Origin: Pseudoflavonifractor sp. An85
GTDB taxonomy: Bacteria; Bacillota; Clostridia; Oscillospirales; Oscillospiraceae
Direction: 5' to 3'
Length of the DNA stretch: 64,000 nucleotides
NCBI RefSeq assembly: GCF_002161235.1
Contig: NZ_NFHE01000011.1
Location: forward strand, 1-64,000
Shown: piece after piece, positions 9,180 to 17,839 of the stretch
Layout: the number at the start of each line of letters is the position of its first letter
How positions within the stretch are numbered: the stretch's first letter is position 1
Notes under the pieces: model-generated
Database searches by the model: none
What the model was told of the DNA's origin: nothing
Seen by the model: the letters and a program-made list of their open reading frames with translations, nothing else
Program-made: the position numbers and the translations under genes

Positions 9180-9255
9180 TGGTGACCCAGCGGGGACTCG
9201 AACCCCGGACCTTCGCCTTAAAAGGGCGTTGCTCTACCAACTGAGCTACTAGGTC
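9180..9255 (-). tRNA. tRNA-Lys (TTT)
   Basis: The cloverleaf is readable on the minus strand: acceptor GACCTAG/CTGGGTC, D-arm GCTC..GAGC, anticodon loop CTTTTAA (anticodon TTT), T-arm CGGGG/CCCCG, discriminator A. The CCA end is encoded. It is the last gene of the five-tRNA operon. Confidence 0.95.
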
Positions 9256-9305
9256 ATATGAAGTTTTCCAGATGTCCCCCCGGGCGAGCCAGGGGGACGT
9301 TGGTC

Positions 9306-9380
9306 TGGCTGGGATGGTTGGACTCGAACCAACGAATGCGGGAGTCAAAGTCCCGTGCCTTACCACTTGGCTACACCCCA
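9306..9380 (-). tRNA. tRNA-Gln (TTG)
   Basis: The minus-strand cloverleaf has acceptor TGGGGTG/CATCCCA, anticodon stem CGGGA/TCCCG, loop CTTTGAC (anticodon TTG), discriminator G and an encoded CCA. Confidence 0.95.
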
Positions 9381-9434
9381 ATGAAAGGATGGAAGCAAGG
9401 GCCGGAGCGGACGCTCCGGCCCTTAGCCACAGTA

Positions 9435-9511
9435 TGGGGTGGGTAATGGGGCTCGAACCCACGACACCCGGAACCACAATCCGGTGCTCTGCCAACTGAG
9501 CTATACCCACC
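9435..9511 (-). tRNA. tRNA-His (GTG)
   Basis: The minus-strand cloverleaf carries the extra 5' G (position -1) diagnostic of tRNA-His, paired with C73. The anticodon stem is CCGGA/TCCGG with loop TTGTGGT (anticodon GTG). CCA is encoded. Confidence 0.95.
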
Positions 9512-9550
9512 ATATTTACTTCTTGCGCTGATTCAAGCAGGGCGAAAAAC

Positions 9551-9627
<77 letters not shown>

Positions 9628-9630
9628 GTA

Positions 9631-9704
9631 TGGAGCGGGTGATGGGAATCGAACCCACGCGACCAGCTTGGAAGGCTGGGATTCTACCATTGAACTACAC
9701 CCGC
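9631..9704 (-). tRNA. tRNA-Gly (TCC)
   Basis: The minus-strand cloverleaf has acceptor GCGGGTG/CACCCGC, anticodon stem CCAGC/GCTGG and loop CTTCCAA (anticodon TCC), discriminator T and encoded CCA. It is the first tRNA of the operon. Confidence 0.95.
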
Positions 9705-9739
9705 AGGTAAAGGGTGACGCCCCAAACATCAGCCTGTGT

Positions 9740-9768
9740 ATAATAGCACAGAATGTCTGGGGTGTCAA
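9740..9768 (-). promoter_or_regulatory. Promoter of the tRNA operon
   Basis: A consensus TTGACA (9768-9763) and TATTAT (9745-9740) have the ideal 17-base spacer, about 36 bases upstream of tRNA-Gly. It lies only 18 bases beyond the pyrB stop codon. Confidence 0.85.
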
Positions 9769-9785
9769 GCCCTTTTTGTAAAAAA

Positions 9786-10844
9786 TCAATCCAGAGGGGC
9801 GTCACAGAAGGCGCAGCAGTCCACACCGCCGTTTTTCTTCACCAGAGGAGGCAGATAGTGCTCGGTCTGGGTGATGCACCGGGGATTGTGGCACACAGGT
9901 TTGGTGCCGATCTCCACGGGGGCGGGGGTCATACGGGGCTGGTTGGCCAGATCAGACAGCAGAGCCATGCGGGCAAACATGCCGAAGCGGGCTTGCTGGA
10001 AGTACACGGCACGGGGATCGTCGTCCACATCCACGGTGATCTCATCCACACGGGGCAGGGGATGCATGATGAGCAGGTTTTCCCGGGCCCGGTCCAGCTT
10101 GGAGCGGGTGAGCACGTAAATGCCCTTGTTGCGCTCGTACTCCAGGGGGTCCACAAACCGCTCTTTCTGAATGCGGGTCATATACAGCACGTCCAACTGG
10201 GGAATGACGGTCTCCAGACCGGTGACCTCCACAAAGGGCATGTTGCGCTCCTGCATGAACTGGCGCAGGTACTGGGGAATGGCCAGATCCCGGGGAGCGA
10301 TGAGGTAGAAGCGAATGTTCTGGAACTTGGCCAGCGCTTTAATCAAGGAGTGGACGGTGCGTCCGTTTTTCAAGTCGCCGCACAGACCGATGGACAGGCC
10401 ATCCACGCTGCCTCGCAGGCGGGTGATGGTGGTCAGGTCGGCGGTGGTCTGGGTGGGGTGCATGTGTCCGCCGTCACCGGCGTTGATCACCGGCACGTCG
10501 GAGTAGAGAGATGCGGCCTTGGCTGCGCCCTCCCAAGGGGTGCGCATGACGATGACATCGGCGTAGTTGGATACCATTTTAATGGTGTCCTTCAACGTCT
10601 CGCCCTTGGCCACCGAGGAGGAGTTGGGGTCGGCAAAGCCGAACACCGAACCGCCCAGGCGCATCATGGCAGTTTGAAAGGAGAAGTTGGTGCGGGTGGA
10701 GGGCTCGTAAAATAGGTTGGCCGACACCTTACCGTGGCATACATCTAAATACTGTTCCGGATGGTCAATGATCTTGTCCGCTCTTTTATAAATCTCGTCC
10801 CATTCCTGTCGTGTCAAATCCCCGAAGTCAATCAAATGACGCAT
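9786..10844 (-). CDS. pyrB: Aspartate carbamoyltransferase with PyrI-like zinc tail
   Basis: PyrB condenses carbamoyl phosphate and aspartate, the committed step of pyrimidine synthesis. The 352-residue protein has the carbamoyl-phosphate loop FYEPSTRTNFSFQ, the 80s-loop SSSVAKGETLKDT and HPLPRVDEI. After the catalytic chain (about 310 residues) comes a tail with CHNPRC (C-x4-C) and CAFC (CxxC). This spacing and wording resemble the zinc domain of the regulatory chain PyrI, but the nucleotide-binding PyrI domain is absent. The ATG at 10844 is chosen because AAGGAGGG lies just upstream; the longer frame to 10898 lacks such a site. No pyrI or carA/B is nearby. A weak promoter lies at 10874-10902. 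Confidence 0.93.
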   Translation of the reverse strand: MRHLIDFGDLTRQEWDEIYKRADKIIDHPEQYLDVCHGKVSANLFYEPSTRTNFSFQTAMMRLGGSVFGFADPNSSSVAKGETLKDTIKMVSNYADVIVMRTPWEGAAKAASLYSDVPVINAGDGGHMHPTQTTADLTTITRLRGSVDGLSIGLCGDLKNGRTVHSLIKALAKFQNIRFYLIAPRDLAIPQYLRQFMQERNMPFVEVTGLETVIPQLDVLYMTRIQKERFVDPLEYERNKGIYVLTRSKLDRARENLLIMHPLPRVDEITVDVDDDPRAVYFQQARFGMFARMALLSDLANQPRMTPAPVEIGTKPVCHNPRCITQTEHYLPPLVKKNGGVDCCAFCDAPLD

Positions 10845-10873
10845 GTGGAGTCCCTCCTTGCAAAGTTCGATAC

Positions 10874-10902
10874 ATTGTACCACAAACCCCCAGGTCAAAC
10901 AA
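10874..10902 (-). promoter_or_regulatory. Putative pyrB promoter
   Basis: On the minus strand TTGTTT (10902-10897) and TACAAT (10879-10874) are spaced 17 bases apart, 30 bases upstream of the start codon. The leader is too short for a PyrR attenuator. Confidence 0.5.
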
Positions 10903-11002
10903 CAGGTAACTGGTGGTAAAAATCCGGTGGAAAGAAAAAATTTTTATTCATTTCATGAGAAACCCCTCCTTGGGACACACTAGGGGGACAGGAGGGGAAA
11001 CC

Positions 11003-11521
11003 ATGCAAGAATTGATTTGGTATATATTGGTGTATAGCTTTCTGGGTTATTTGTTGGAGGTGGCCTATTCCAAGGTGGTTCACGGCCATGGGCGGGGGCG
11101 CAAGTGTCTGCTGCTGCTTCCCCTGTGCCCGGTGTACGGGGTGGGAGCAGTGGCCATTGTGGCACTGAGCGGACCGGACCCTCAACCGCTGTGGGGTATG
11201 ACGGTAGGGTGCTTGGTGGCCACAGCCACCGAGTTTCTCTTTGGCCTCTATTATAAATATGTGTTGGGGGTCTCCTTTTGGGATTATTCCCAAGTGGGGG
11301 GAAATGTGGGGGGATTGGTGTGTCTGCCCTTCTCTCTGGCCTGGTCTGGGCTGGCTTTGGTGCTTCTTTACACAGTACACCCCTTTGTAAAGACTTGTGT
11401 CTTGGCCATTCCTCCCCAGCTTTCCACCCCAGCGTGGATCGTATTCCTGGCTGATTGCCTGGTTAGTAGTTTTGCACTAAAACGGGAAGGAAATGCACTG
11501 GTTTTACAATGGTATCGCTAA
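11003..11521 (+). CDS. CmpB/YesJ-like membrane protein (putative ABC-transporter type IV family)
   Basis: This 172-residue hydrophobic protein has about five membrane segments. The N-terminal WYILVYSFLGYLLEVAYSKV and the CLLLLPLCPVYGVGAVAI stretch resemble the PF06541 (ABC_trans_CmpB) family of small Firmicute membrane proteins of unknown role. The ATG at 11003 follows GGAGGGG; the frame is open to 10913 but that part is hydrophilic and lacks a ribosome site. It is divergent from pyrB and precedes the pst operon, but no functional link to either is visible. Confidence 0.75.
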   Translation: MQELIWYILVYSFLGYLLEVAYSKVVHGHGRGRKCLLLLPLCPVYGVGAVAIVALSGPDPQPLWGMTVGCLVATATEFLFGLYYKYVLGVSFWDYSQVGGNVGGLVCLPFSLAWSGLALVLLYTVHPFVKTCVLAIPPQLSTPAWIVFLADCLVSSFALKREGNALVLQWYR

Positions 11522-11541
11522 TTGCGAAGAATTGGGCTGAC

Positions 11542-11605
11542 TTTACAGAGACTTTACAAAGTCATGAGCGCGTACTTTACAAAACTTTTGTAAACTCGGT
11601 ACTGT
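11542..11605 (+). promoter_or_regulatory. Pho boxes and promoter of the pst operon
   Basis: TTTACA occurs at 11542, 11553 and 11576. The first two are 11 bp apart and the third 23 bp later, so all lie on one helical face, as for the TT(A/C/T)A(C/T)A repeats bound by PhoP/PhoB in Firmicutes. An inverted TGTAAA follows at 11589. The third repeat sits 18 bases before a TACTGT -10-like element (11600-11605), i.e. at the -35 position, as expected for PhoB-type activation. The regulator is encoded at the end of the same operon. Confidence 0.75.
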
Positions 11606-11660
11606 TCCCAAACGAGGAAAACAACAAACAAGTCATAAATGAAATGGAGAGACGAAACAA

Positions 11661-12521
11661 ATGAAGAAGTTTATCGCTGTGCTGATGGCTGGCGCCATGG
11701 CTTTCAGCCTGGCCGCTTGCGGCAACCAGGCTGCCAAGGAGTCCGACGCAGGTTCTGACAAGTCCGAGAGCCCGGCTCTGTCCGGCAACGTGGTGTGCCT
11801 GGGCTCCACCTCTATGACCGACGTGATGAGCATCCTGGCTGAGCAGTTCGGCCTGGACAACAAGGGTGTCACCGTGTCCGTGGAGGGCGGCGGCTCCTCC
11901 GCTGGTGTGGAGGCTGCCATGAACAGCACTGCCGACTTTGGCCTGGCTTCCCGCGGCCTGAAGGACGAGGAGAAGGCTGAGGGCCTGGTGGAGAACATCA
12001 TTGCTCTGGACGGCATCGCCATCATTGTCAACGCTGAGAATAAGGTTGCCGACCTGTCCGTGGAGCAGATCGCCAAGATCTTCACCGGCGAGATCACCGA
12101 CTGGTCTGAGGTGGGCGGCGACGCTGGCGAGATCGCTATCATCGGCCGTGAGGCTGGTTCCGGCACCCGTGACGGCTTCGAGTCCATCACCGAGACCGAG
12201 GACAAGTGCCAGCTGGATCAGGAGCTGACCTCCACCGGCGCTGTCATCGAGGCTGTGCGCAGCAACACCGCTGCCATCGGCTACGCTTCTCTGTCCGCTG
12301 TTGAGGGTGAGGACGGCATCGCCGCCATCACTGTGGACGGTGTGGAGTGCAACGAGTCCACCATTCTGGATGGTACTTACAAGATTCAGCGTCCCTTCGT
12401 GGTCGTGACCAAGGAAGGTGTGGAGCTCTCCGCTCAGGCTCAGGCCTTCTTCGACTGGGCTATGTCCGCTGACGCTGCTGACCTGATCCGTCAGGCTGGC
12501 GCCGTGCCCACCGCTGAGTAA
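11661..12521 (+). CDS. pstS: Phosphate-binding lipoprotein PstS
   Basis: PstS is the extracytoplasmic phosphate receptor of the Pst ABC importer. The 286-residue protein starts with a lipoprotein signal peptide ending in the lipobox LAAC (Cys20). The mature part has the phosphate-binding signatures STSMTDV (phosphate-binding Ser/Thr loop), GGGSSAGVEA, and REAGSGTRDGFE, the conserved Arg/Ser/Gly/Thr loop of PstS proteins. It is the first gene behind the Pho boxes. A strong GC stem-loop separates it from pstC and may keep pstS message more abundant than the rest. Confidence 0.94.
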   Translation: MKKFIAVLMAGAMAFSLAACGNQAAKESDAGSDKSESPALSGNVVCLGSTSMTDVMSILAEQFGLDNKGVTVSVEGGGSSAGVEAAMNSTADFGLASRGLKDEEKAEGLVENIIALDGIAIIVNAENKVADLSVEQIAKIFTGEITDWSEVGGDAGEIAIIGREAGSGTRDGFESITETEDKCQLDQELTSTGAVIEAVRSNTAAIGYASLSAVEGEDGIAAITVDGVECNESTILDGTYKIQRPFVVVTKEGVELSAQAQAFFDWAMSADAADLIRQAGAVPTAE

Positions 12522-12540
12522 CAACAACTCAAAGGGACTA

Positions 12541-12568
12541 GCCCCCATCCCCGTAGCGGGATGGGGGC
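12541..12568 (+). promoter_or_regulatory. Stem-loop between pstS and pstC
   Basis: An 11-bp perfect stem GCCCCCATCCC/GGGATGGGGGC encloses CGTAGC. No U-run follows, so it is more likely an mRNA-stabilising or processing hairpin than a terminator. It would favour higher PstS than PstCAB levels. Confidence 0.65.
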
Positions 12569-12595
12569 CATTCCCCTGTGTAAAGGAGAATATAA

Positions 12596-13558
12596 GTGGA
12601 TAACGAGAATGTAATGACTCAAACCACCAAGGAGGTTGTACCCATGGCCTCAGAGAAAAGTAAAGAACAGTCTAAGGTGCACACAGCTCGGCAGCTGCGG
12701 GATGCCGTGGAGCTGCTGGTAAAAACGATCTTCTTCCTGTGCGGTTTTGTGGCCGTGGCCAGTGTGTTGTTTATCAGCGTCTACCTGGTGATTTCCGGTC
12801 TGCCCGCCATGCTGGAAATCGGGGTCACCGACTTTTTGTTGGGAGACACCTGGGACGGTAAGAATGGACCCCACGGCATTTTGCCCTTCATTCTCACCTC
12901 CTTTGCGGGTACGGCTGGGGCTGTGATTGTGGGTGTGCCGGTGGGCGTGCTCACCGCCATGTTCCTGGCCAAGGTGGCCAACCAACGAGTGGCCTCGGTA
13001 ATCCGTTCTGCTGTGTCCCTGTTGGCTGGCATTCCCTCCGTGGTGTACGGCCTGGTGGGCATGGTGGTGCTGGTGCCCGCCATTCAAAAGGCTTTCAAGC
13101 TGTCTTCCGGCGCCTGCTTGCTGGCTGCCATCGTGGTGCTCACCGTCATGATCCTTCCTTCCATCATCAACGTGGCTGAGACCTCCCTGCGGGCGGTGCC
13201 CAAGGAGTATGAGGAGGCCTCCCTGGCTCTGGGCGCCACCCACACTGAGACCATCTTCCGAGTCTCCCTCCCCGCCGCCCGTTCCGGTGTGGCCACCGCC
13301 ATTGTGCTGGGCGTGGGCCGTGCCATTGGCGAGGCCATGGCCATCATCATGGTCTCCGGCAACGTGGCCAATATGCCCGAGAACCTGTTTACCTCCGTGC
13401 GCTTCCTTACCACCGCCATTGCCTCCGAGATGAACTACGCCACCGTGGGCTCTTTGTGGCGGGAATCTCTCTTCTCCATTGCTCTGGTACTCTTCCTCTT
13501 CATCATGCTCATCAACGTGGCACTCAATGTGTTTGTCAAGAATAAAAAGGAGGGCTAA
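12596..13558 (+). CDS. pstC: Phosphate ABC transporter permease PstC
   Basis: PstC is one of the two membrane subunits of the phosphate importer. The 320-residue protein has a charged N-terminal tail of about 35 residues, six predicted membrane segments, and the cytoplasmic EAA-type loop EEASLALGATHTETIFRVSLP contacting PstB. The start is GTG at 12596, preceded by AAAGGAGAA. Only three bases separate its stop codon from the pstA start, indicating tight coupling. Confidence 0.93.
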   Translation: MDNENVMTQTTKEVVPMASEKSKEQSKVHTARQLRDAVELLVKTIFFLCGFVAVASVLFISVYLVISGLPAMLEIGVTDFLLGDTWDGKNGPHGILPFILTSFAGTAGAVIVGVPVGVLTAMFLAKVANQRVASVIRSAVSLLAGIPSVVYGLVGMVVLVPAIQKAFKLSSGACLLAAIVVLTVMILPSIINVAETSLRAVPKEYEEASLALGATHTETIFRVSLPAARSGVATAIVLGVGRAIGEAMAIIMVSGNVANMPENLFTSVRFLTTAIASEMNYATVGSLWRESLFSIALVLFLFIMLINVALNVFVKNKKEG

Positions 13559-13561
13559 ATC

Positions 13562-14410
13562 GTGGAACATCTGTCTTTGAGCCGCCGTATCTATGATCGC
13601 GGCCTGCGAGCTCTGCTCTACCTGTGTGCAGCCCTCACCGTGGCCCTGCTGGTCTTCATGATCGGCTATGTCTTTTACCGTGGCCTGGGTGGCATCACCT
13701 GGGAGTTTTTGACCACCCAGCGCAGCCTAATCCGTGGTACCGACGGCATTTTGCCCAACATCCTCAACACCCTGTACATCATTTTCCTCTCCATGATTAT
13801 TGTGCTTCCCCTGGGTGTGGGCGCTGCCATTTACCTCACCGAATACGCCACCAATCACAAGCTGGTGGCCATCATCGAGTTTGCCACCGAGACCCTCACC
13901 GGCATCCCCTCCATCATCTTCGGTCTAGTGGGTATGCTCTTCTTCCAGCAGATCATGGGTCTGCAGTACGGCATTCTGGGCGGCGGTTTGACCCTGGTCA
14001 TTATGATCCTGCCCACCATCGTGCGTACCACCCAGGAATCCCTGAAAACCGTGCCCCAGTCCTATCGAGAGGGCGCTCTGGGCCTGGGCGCCGGTAAGTG
14101 GCGCATGGTGCGTACCGTGGTGCTGCCCAACGCGGTGGACGGCATTGTCACCGGTTGCATCCTGGCCGTGGGCCGTATCGTGGGCGAGTCTGCCGCTCTG
14201 CTGTTCACTGCCGGTATGGGCAGCGTGCTTAACAACTTCTTTGAGTCGCTGACCACCTCCTCCGGCACCCTCAGCGTGGCTTTGTATGTGTACGCCAGCG
14301 AGCACGGCGACGTGCAAAGCGCTCTGGCCATTGCCGCCGTGCTGATGGTCATCACCCTGGTCATCAACATCCTGGCTGCCGTGGCCGGTAGCCGCCTGAA
14401 GAACAAGTAA
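13562..14410 (+). CDS. pstA: Phosphate ABC transporter permease PstA
   Basis: This is the second membrane subunit of the Pst importer, 282 residues with six membrane segments. The EAA loop is REGALGLGAGKWRMVRTVVLP. The start is GTG at 13562, with an AGGAGGG site inside the end of pstC. The protein ends in a basic SRLKNK tail. Its place between pstC and pstB is the standard pst order. Confidence 0.93.
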   Translation: MEHLSLSRRIYDRGLRALLYLCAALTVALLVFMIGYVFYRGLGGITWEFLTTQRSLIRGTDGILPNILNTLYIIFLSMIIVLPLGVGAAIYLTEYATNHKLVAIIEFATETLTGIPSIIFGLVGMLFFQQIMGLQYGILGGGLTLVIMILPTIVRTTQESLKTVPQSYREGALGLGAGKWRMVRTVVLPNAVDGIVTGCILAVGRIVGESAALLFTAGMGSVLNNFFESLTTSSGTLSVALYVYASEHGDVQSALAIAAVLMVITLVINILAAVAGSRLKNK

Positions 14411-14425
14411 AGGAGAACTGCTCCC

Positions 14426-15181
14426 ATGAACGCCATTTTAAAAACCGAGAATTTGAATCTGTGGTATGGCCAGAACCATGCCCTGAAGGATATCAACCTG
14501 GAGATGCCCCAGAACCAGGTCACCGCTCTCATCGGCCCCTCTGGCTGCGGCAAGTCCACCTTCCTCAAGACCCTGGACCGGATGAACGACTTGGTGCCCT
14601 CCGTGCGCATCGAGGGCAAGGTCATGTACCGGGACCAGAACATCTTTGATCCCCAGGTGGATGTGACCTGGCTGCGCCGCCATGTGGGCATGGTGTTCCA
14701 GAAGCCCAACCCCTTCCCCATGTCCATCTACGACAATATCGCCTATGGCCCTCGCACCCACGGCATCCGCAACAAAAAGCAGCTGGATGAGATTGTGGAG
14801 AAGTCCCTGCGTGGCGCGGCCATCTGGGACGAGGTGAAGGACCGGCTGAAGAAGTCCGCCCTGTCCCTGTCTGGCGGCCAGCAGCAGCGTATCTGCATCG
14901 CCCGGGCTCTGGCGGTGGAGCCCGACGTGCTGCTCATGGATGAGGCCACTTCTGCTCTGGACCCCATTTCCACCTCCAAGATCGAAGATCTGATTGCAGA
15001 ATTGAAAAAAACGTATACAATAGTGATTGTGACGCATAACATGCAGCAGGCCACCCGTGTGTCCGACCGCTGCGCCTTCTTCCTCCACGGCGAGCTGGTG
15101 GAAGCAGACGACACCGAGAAGCTGTTCTCTGTCCCCAGAGATAAGCGTACCGAGGACTACATCACCGGACGATTCGGCTAA
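14426..15181 (+). CDS. pstB: Phosphate ABC transporter ATPase PstB
   Basis: PstB powers phosphate import. The 251-residue protein has Walker [10 protein letters not shown], the PstB-specific [18 protein letters not shown] segment, a [20 protein letters not shown]-loop, the LSGGQQQR signature, Walker [14 protein letters not shown] and the H-loop VTHNMQQA. Length and motif wording match the PstB family (about 250 residues). It lies 15 bases after pstA with AAAGGAGAACTG upstream. Confidence 0.95.
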   Translation: MNAILKTENLNLWYGQNHALKDINLEMPQNQVTALIGPSGCGKSTFLKTLDRMNDLVPSVRIEGKVMYRDQNIFDPQVDVTWLRRHVGMVFQKPNPFPMSIYDNIAYGPRTHGIRNKKQLDEIVEKSLRGAAIWDEVKDRLKKSALSLSGGQQQRICIARALAVEPDVLLMDEATSALDPISTSKIEDLIAELKKTYTIVIVTHNMQQATRVSDRCAFFLHGELVEADDTEKLFSVPRDKRTEDYITGRFG

Positions 15182-15196
15182 GGAGGAAGTTGCTGT

Positions 15197-15841
15197 ATGA
15201 GAAAGACGTTTGACGCTGAGCTGGTGGAGCTCAGCCACCAGCTCACCGCCATGGGCACCGTGACCCAGGACGCCATCGACCTGGTCACCGCCTCCCTCAC
15301 CCAGGGCAAGGCGGAGGGTGCAAAGGCCACCATTGAGATGCGCAACAACATGGACCAGATGGAGCGGGACATTGAGAACCGCTGCATGTCCCTGCTCATG
15401 CGCCAGCAGCCTGTGGCCCGGGACCTGCGCACCATTTCCGCTGCTATGAAGATGGTCACCGACCTGCAGCGCATTGGCGACCAAGCCGCCAACATTGCCG
15501 AGATCTCTCTGCTCATTGCCGAGAGCGGCGACAAGCCCGACGTACCCCAGGAGATTGTCTCCATGAGCCGTCAGGCGGGCCTCATGGTGCGTCAGGCCAT
15601 TGCTGCCTACGTGGACCGGGACGAGAACACCGCCCGGGCGGTCATCAATCTGGACGACGTGGTGGACGACCTGTTTGTCCAGCTCAAGAAGATCCTGGTG
15701 GAGCGCATTGCCACCCGAGCCGACCACTCCGACCGCTCTGTGGACCTCATCATCATCGGCAAGTACCTGGAGCGAGTGGCCGATCACGCCGTGAACATTG
15801 CCAACTGGGCAATTTTCTGTGTCACCGGCGAAATTCAGTAA
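15197..15841 (+). CDS. phoU: Phosphate signalling regulator PhoU
   Basis: PhoU links Pst transport activity to the PhoR kinase so that the regulon is off when phosphate is plentiful. The 214-residue all-helical protein contains the two PhoU repeats. The metal-binding motif version DLQRIGDQAANIAE (repeat 1) and KYLERVADHAVNIANWA (repeat 2) are clearly seen. An AAGGAGGAAG site precedes the ATG. Its position directly after pstB and before the two-component genes is canonical. Confidence 0.94.
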   Translation: MRKTFDAELVELSHQLTAMGTVTQDAIDLVTASLTQGKAEGAKATIEMRNNMDQMERDIENRCMSLLMRQQPVARDLRTISAAMKMVTDLQRIGDQAANIAEISLLIAESGDKPDVPQEIVSMSRQAGLMVRQAIAAYVDRDENTARAVINLDDVVDDLFVQLKKILVERIATRADHSDRSVDLIIIGKYLERVADHAVNIANWAIFCVTGEIQ

Positions 15842-15862
15842 CGACTAAAGGAGAGAACAACC

Positions 15863-16519
15863 ATGGCCCTACGCATTGCCATTGTGGAGGACGACCAGTC
15901 CATCCGCACCATGTTGGAGTACTATTTCAAATCCATGGGCCACGAGGTGCTGGCCTACGAGAGCGGCGAGGATTTCTTTGCCGACGCGCCTGTGGCGGAT
16001 TTGGCTCTGCTGGACGGCATGCTCCCCGGTATGGATGGCCTGGACATTGTCCGGCGGCTGCGGGGGGATGAGGCCACGGCCAAGATGCCCATCATCATGC
16101 TCACCGCCCGTCAGACCGAGATGGACAAAGTCACTGCCCTGGATTTGGGAGCGGACGACTACATATCCAAGCCCTTCGGGGTCATGGAGTTGCAAGCCCG
16201 GGTCAACGCGGTGATGCGTCGGGTGGGGGACAGTGACCCTCTGCTGCGCTATCGGGATCTTGTGATCGACCCCGCCGGGCGCACCGTCACCCGGGGCGGC
16301 GAGGACATTTCTCTGACGTACAAGGAATTTGAGCTGCTGCGGCTGCTGGTGCGCCGCCGGGGCACGGTGCTCACCCGGGATGAGATCCTGGCCGCCGTGT
16401 GGGACTACGATTTCACCGGCGAGACCCGTACCGTGGACATGCACATCAAGGCCCTGCGCCAGAAGCTGGGCGAGGGCTATATCACCACGGTGCGTTCCGT
16501 GGGCTATAAGATGGGGTGA
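15863..16519 (+). CDS. phoB: Phosphate regulon response regulator (PhoB/PhoP-like)
   Basis: This OmpR/PhoB-class response regulator of 218 residues has a receiver domain with acidic pocket EDD (residues 9-11), phospho-acceptor Asp51 in LLDGMLPG, Thr in MLTAR and Lys in SKPFG. The C-terminal winged helix contains LTYKEFELLRLLVRR and TVDMHIKALRQKLGEG. Its genomic position after phoU and before a sensor kinase points to phosphate control. It likely binds the TTTACA repeats upstream of pstS, forming a feedback loop. The name phoB versus phoP is a convention only. Confidence 0.9.
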   Translation: MALRIAIVEDDQSIRTMLEYYFKSMGHEVLAYESGEDFFADAPVADLALLDGMLPGMDGLDIVRRLRGDEATAKMPIIMLTARQTEMDKVTALDLGADDYISKPFGVMELQARVNAVMRRVGDSDPLLRYRDLVIDPAGRTVTRGGEDISLTYKEFELLRLLVRRRGTVLTRDEILAAVWDYDFTGETRTVDMHIKALRQKLGEGYITTVRSVGYKMG

Positions 16520-17791
16520 GTGACGTTGAAGAAGAAACTGACCATATCCATTTTTCTCATTGCGGCCTTGTCGGTGGTGATTTCCGCCGCCGTGGGGATG
16601 TGGACCTTCCGCCAGCGGGAGATTGACACGGCCCGGTCCAACCTCACCGAGCTGCTGGCACTTATGGATGCCCAGAACTATGAGACCTGGACGGAGGAGC
16701 TGTTGGAGCAGTTTACCAAGGCGGCCCCGGAAAAGCGCCTGACCATCATTTCTCCTGACGGCACGGTGCTGGGGGATACGGATAAGGAATCCCGGGAGAA
16801 CCACGCCACCCGGCCCGAGGTGATCGAGGCCAAGGAAAACGGGGTGGGCGAGGATGTGCGCCGCTCCGCCACCACCGGCATTTACACCATTTACGTGGCC
16901 CGGGTGTTTACCGACGGGTATGTGGGCCGGGCAGCTATGGCTTTGTCTTCCGTCAACGCTCTGGTGGCGCAGACCGCTGTGGGCCTCATTGCCGCGGCGG
17001 TGCTGGCTCTGGTGCTGGCCTTTGTGCTGGCCCGACGTCTGGCCACCACCACCGCCAAGCCGGTGGAGGAGGCCGAGGTGGCCGTGCGCCAGGTGGATGA
17101 GACCTTGCAGTCGGCGCGCAGCGAATTTACCGCCAACGTCACCCACGAGCTGAAAACGCCTTTGACCTCCATCAAGGGTTTTACCGACATGCTCTCTTCG
17201 GGCATGGTGACCAAGGCGGAGGATCAGCAGCGGTTTTTGACCATGATCTCCGTGGAAGTGGACCGACTGTCCAATCTGGTGGATGACATTCTCACCGTCT
17301 CGGAACTGGAGACAGTGGCGGGAGCCACCGGCACCGAGCGGGCGCCCCTGATGAGCATCACCCGGGACGTGGCAACCATTCTCCAGCCCCAGGCGGAAAA
17401 GGCGGGGGTGCAGCTGAACGTGACGGGCGGCGAGGTGGAGGCCTGCATTGCCCCCGACCGCTTTAAGGAAGTGGCCATCAACCTGATGGAAAATGCCATC
17501 AAGTACAACCGCAAGGGGGGACGGGTCACCGTCACTGTGGAGCCCTCCGGCGGTATGGCGTACTTTGTGGTGGCAGATACCGGCATCGGCATCCCCGAGG
17601 AGAGCCAGAGCCGTGTCTTTGAGCGCTTCTACCGGGTGGATAAGGGCCGCAGCCGGGCAGCTGGCGGCACCGGCTTAGGGTTGGCCATTGTCAAGCACAT
17701 TGTGGCCCTGTACCAGGGCAACATCAAGCTGGCCAGTGTGGTGGGTTCCGGCACCACCGTGGCGGTGACCCTGCCTTTGGCCAAGAAGTAA
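16520..17791 (+). CDS. phoR: Phosphate sensor histidine kinase (PhoR-like)
   Basis: This membrane histidine kinase of 423 residues partners with the upstream regulator. TM1 (about 8-28) and TM2 (about 149-171) flank an extracytoplasmic region of about 120 residues. The dimerisation/phospho-acceptor helix carries His209 in NVTHELKTPLTSIKG. The catalytic domain shows LMENAIKYN (N box), DTGIGIPEE (G1), FERFYRVDKGRS (F box) and GTGLGLAIVKHI (G2). The GTG start directly abuts the regulator's TGA. No cytoplasmic PAS domain is seen, unlike E. coli PhoR. A bidirectional terminator follows. Confidence 0.9.
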   Translation: MTLKKKLTISIFLIAALSVVISAAVGMWTFRQREIDTARSNLTELLALMDAQNYETWTEELLEQFTKAAPEKRLTIISPDGTVLGDTDKESRENHATRPEVIEAKENGVGEDVRRSATTGIYTIYVARVFTDGYVGRAAMALSSVNALVAQTAVGLIAAAVLALVLAFVLARRLATTTAKPVEEAEVAVRQVDETLQSARSEFTANVTHELKTPLTSIKGFTDMLSSGMVTKAEDQQRFLTMISVEVDRLSNLVDDILTVSELETVAGATGTERAPLMSITRDVATILQPQAEKAGVQLNVTGGEVEACIAPDRFKEVAINLMENAIKYNRKGGRVTVTVEPSGGMAYFVVADTGIGIPEESQSRVFERFYRVDKGRSRAAGGTGLGLAIVKHIVALYQGNIKLASVVGSGTTVAVTLPLAKK

Positions 17792-17798
17792 ATACAAG

Positions 17799-17839
17799 AA
17801 AAAACAAGTGCTATCCAAAGCGGATAGCACTTGTTTTTT
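17799..17839. terminator. Bidirectional terminator between phoR and the FtsX permease gene
   Basis: An 18-bp stem (17799-17816 with 17822-17839) closes an AAAGC loop and carries six A or T residues at its base, serving both converging transcripts. The stop codon of the permease gene overlaps its right edge. Confidence 0.9.
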
